5,258 nucleotides of DNA from Eggerthellaceae bacterium (GTDB lineage Bacteria; Actinomycetota; Coriobacteriia; Coriobacteriales; Eggerthellaceae): positions 1 to 5,258 of the forward strand of contig DMNP01000321.1 in the NCBI GenBank assembly GCA_003452695.1, read 5' to 3'. The notes beneath the pieces are model-generated. The model saw only the letters and a list, made by a program, of their open reading frames with translations. It searched no databases and was not told the DNA's origin. A program made the translations under genes and the position numbers. Shown piece by piece: positions 4,161 to 5,258 of the stretch (the first letter of the stretch is position 1; the number at the start of each line of letters is the position of its first letter).

Positions 4161-5258
4161 CTAGCGCGAACGTTTGCGGCTGCGGGCGCGCTGCACCTCG
4201 GCGCGATGCGCGCGACCGGGACGCACATCGCCCTTGGCCTTGGCTGCGGAACCCGGACGACGCTGCTTGTCCACCTGGGCGCCAGCTGGTTTGCGCGTGC
4301 GTTGGGCACCGCCCCTGCCCCGGCCGACGGCCTTCGACTTTCCCGCACCTGCGCCGGAGCCGCGGACGGCACCGCTTGCGCGACCGGCACTTTCGGCGTT
4401 GGCGATTGGCTTGGCCTTCTTGCGGCGCTTCGAGGCGCCCTGCTTGCGGCGCCCGGCCTCTTCAGCCGCCTGCTGCGCCTGCTCGGCGCTCTTCTGGGCC
4501 TTGTTCGCCAGATCGCGCTTCACGCGGTTCACCTCGGGATCGCGCTTGGCACGGCCGACGATGGCCTTCGACGCCTCTTCGGCCGCAGCGGCGGACAAGT
4601 CGAAGTTCGGCAGCTGCATTTCGGGAATGGACTGCTTCACCAGCTTTTCGATAGCGCGCAGCTCGCCTTCCGTTTCGGGGGTGACGAAGGTGACGGCGAA
4701 GCCGCGCTGGCCCGCACGCCCCGTTCGCCCGATGCGGTGGATGTAGTCTTCCGCCTGGTCGGGCGCGTCGTAGTTCACCACATAGTCCACCTGGTCCACG
4801 TCGATTCCGCGGGCGAGCACGTCGGTGGCCACGATTATGTTCACATCGCCTGCCGCGAAGCGGTCGAGCGCGCGACGGCGCTGGTTCTGGCTGCGGTCGG
4901 AATGAATGGCCTCGGCCGCATACCCCGCACGGCGCAGCTTCTTGCAGGCCGTATCGGCCCGGCTGCGCGTACGTGCGAACACGACGACGCGGTCCGCGCC
5001 CTTTTCCTCGAGCACCGCACGCAGCAAGGTGTGCTTCACCGAATGCGGCACGCGGATGATGTACTGGTCCACGGTCTCGGCCACATCGCCCTTGCGCGCG
5101 ATCTGAACCGTGGCGGGGTCGCGCAGCATTTCCTTCACGACGCCCTGGATGGACTTGTCGATGGTCGCCGAGAACAGCAGGGTCTGGCGCGTGGCGGGAG
5201 TGGCGGCCACGATCTTCTTCACGGAAGGCAGAAAGCCCATGTCGAGCATGCGGTCGGC
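4161..5258 (-). CDS. DEAD-box ATP-dependent RNA helicase, RhlE-like (5' partial)
   Basis: The gene enters from the right edge; 365 C-terminal residues are visible, beginning with the last two residues of the DEAD motif (ADRMLDMGFLP). It would unwind RNA duplexes using ATP, in ribosome assembly, mRNA decay or cold adaptation. Numbering from the Met at 5249: motif III SAT at 27-29 (LLFSATI); motif IV-like VVVFARTR (88-95); motif V region IIVATDVLARGIDV (138-151); and motif VI YIHRIGRTGRAG (169-180), with the arginine fingers. The core ends near 215. A tail of about 145 residues follows: an Ala/Glu/Lys/Arg-rich, probably helical part (about 218-270), then a low-complexity basic part with GRGRGG and many Lys/Arg, ending RSRKRSR. 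Such tails bind RNA nonspecifically. The internal Met at 5249 is not the start, since the frame is open to the edge and the missing motifs lie beyond it. It is separated from the downstream operon by 255 bases and is probably an independent unit. Confidence 0.95.
   Translation of the reverse strand, partial: ADRMLDMGFLPSVKKIVAATPATRQTLLFSATIDKSIQGVVKEMLRDPATVQIARKGDVAETVDQYIIRVPHSVKHTLLRAVLEEKGADRVVVFARTRSRADTACKKLRRAGYAAEAIHSDRSQNQRRRALDRFAAGDVNIIVATDVLARGIDVDQVDYVVNYDAPDQAEDYIHRIGRTGRAGQRGFAVTFVTPETEGELRAIEKLVKQSIPEMQLPNFDLSAAAAEEASKAIVGRAKRDPEVNRVKRDLANKAQKSAEQAQQAAEEAGRRKQGASKRRKKAKPIANAESAGRASGAVRGSGAGAGKSKAVGRGRGGAQRTRKPAGAQVDKQRRPGSAAKAKGDVRPGRAHRAEVQRARSRKRSR

Noticed and set aside
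4154..4167. Hairpin over the helicase stop codon as an intrinsic terminator
   Set aside because: The stem is only 5 bp, and the minus strand continues with ACGTTAATC rather than a U-run.

Overview
The window is GC-rich bacterial chromosomal DNA, and nearly every coding gene lies on the minus strand. The base composition, the class I tRNA end with an encoded CCA, and an ACAGTCCAGTGGACTGT-type palindrome next to a tRNA suggest a gut actinobacterium of the Coriobacteriia/Eggerthellaceae type. That assignment is an impression from composition and style, not a database match.

Layout from left to right. Positions 1-33 are the 3' end of a plus-strand tRNA gene. Positions 34-280 are non-coding and unusually structured. 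They hold a perfect 10-bp hairpin with T-runs on both strands, which is probably a bidirectional terminator between the tRNA and the convergent operon. Next comes a 52-bp block bounded by 7-bp inverted repeats, and then a second exact 20-bp copy of the tRNA 3' end at 196-215. The duplicated tRNA end looks like an attachment-site or recombination scar and is the most unusual signal in the window.

Positions 281-3905 hold four minus-strand genes that look like one operon. Transcription order is: a family 2 glycosyltransferase of the polyprenyl-phosphate sugar transferase type with two C-terminal membrane helices; a stand-alone small (p)ppGpp synthetase; an OmpR-type response regulator; and a membrane sensor histidine kinase. 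The gaps are 9 bp and 44 bp, and the last two genes overlap by 4 bp. Strong AGGAGGG ribosome-binding sites precede the first and third genes. The second and fourth have weak sites and are probably translated by coupling.

Positions 3906-4160 are a 255-bp intergenic region with several small hairpins and a weak candidate promoter for the operon. Positions 4161-5258 are the C-terminal part of a DEAD-box RNA helicase with a long basic tail; its N-terminal half lies beyond the right edge.

Together the operon suggests a cell-envelope and stress module: envelope glycan lipid chemistry, alarmone signalling and a phosphorelay transcribed as a unit. No CRISPR array, transposase, integrase or clearly new multi-gene system is visible. 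The protein families are all known; the novelty, if any, lies in the gene combination and in the tRNA-adjacent scar.
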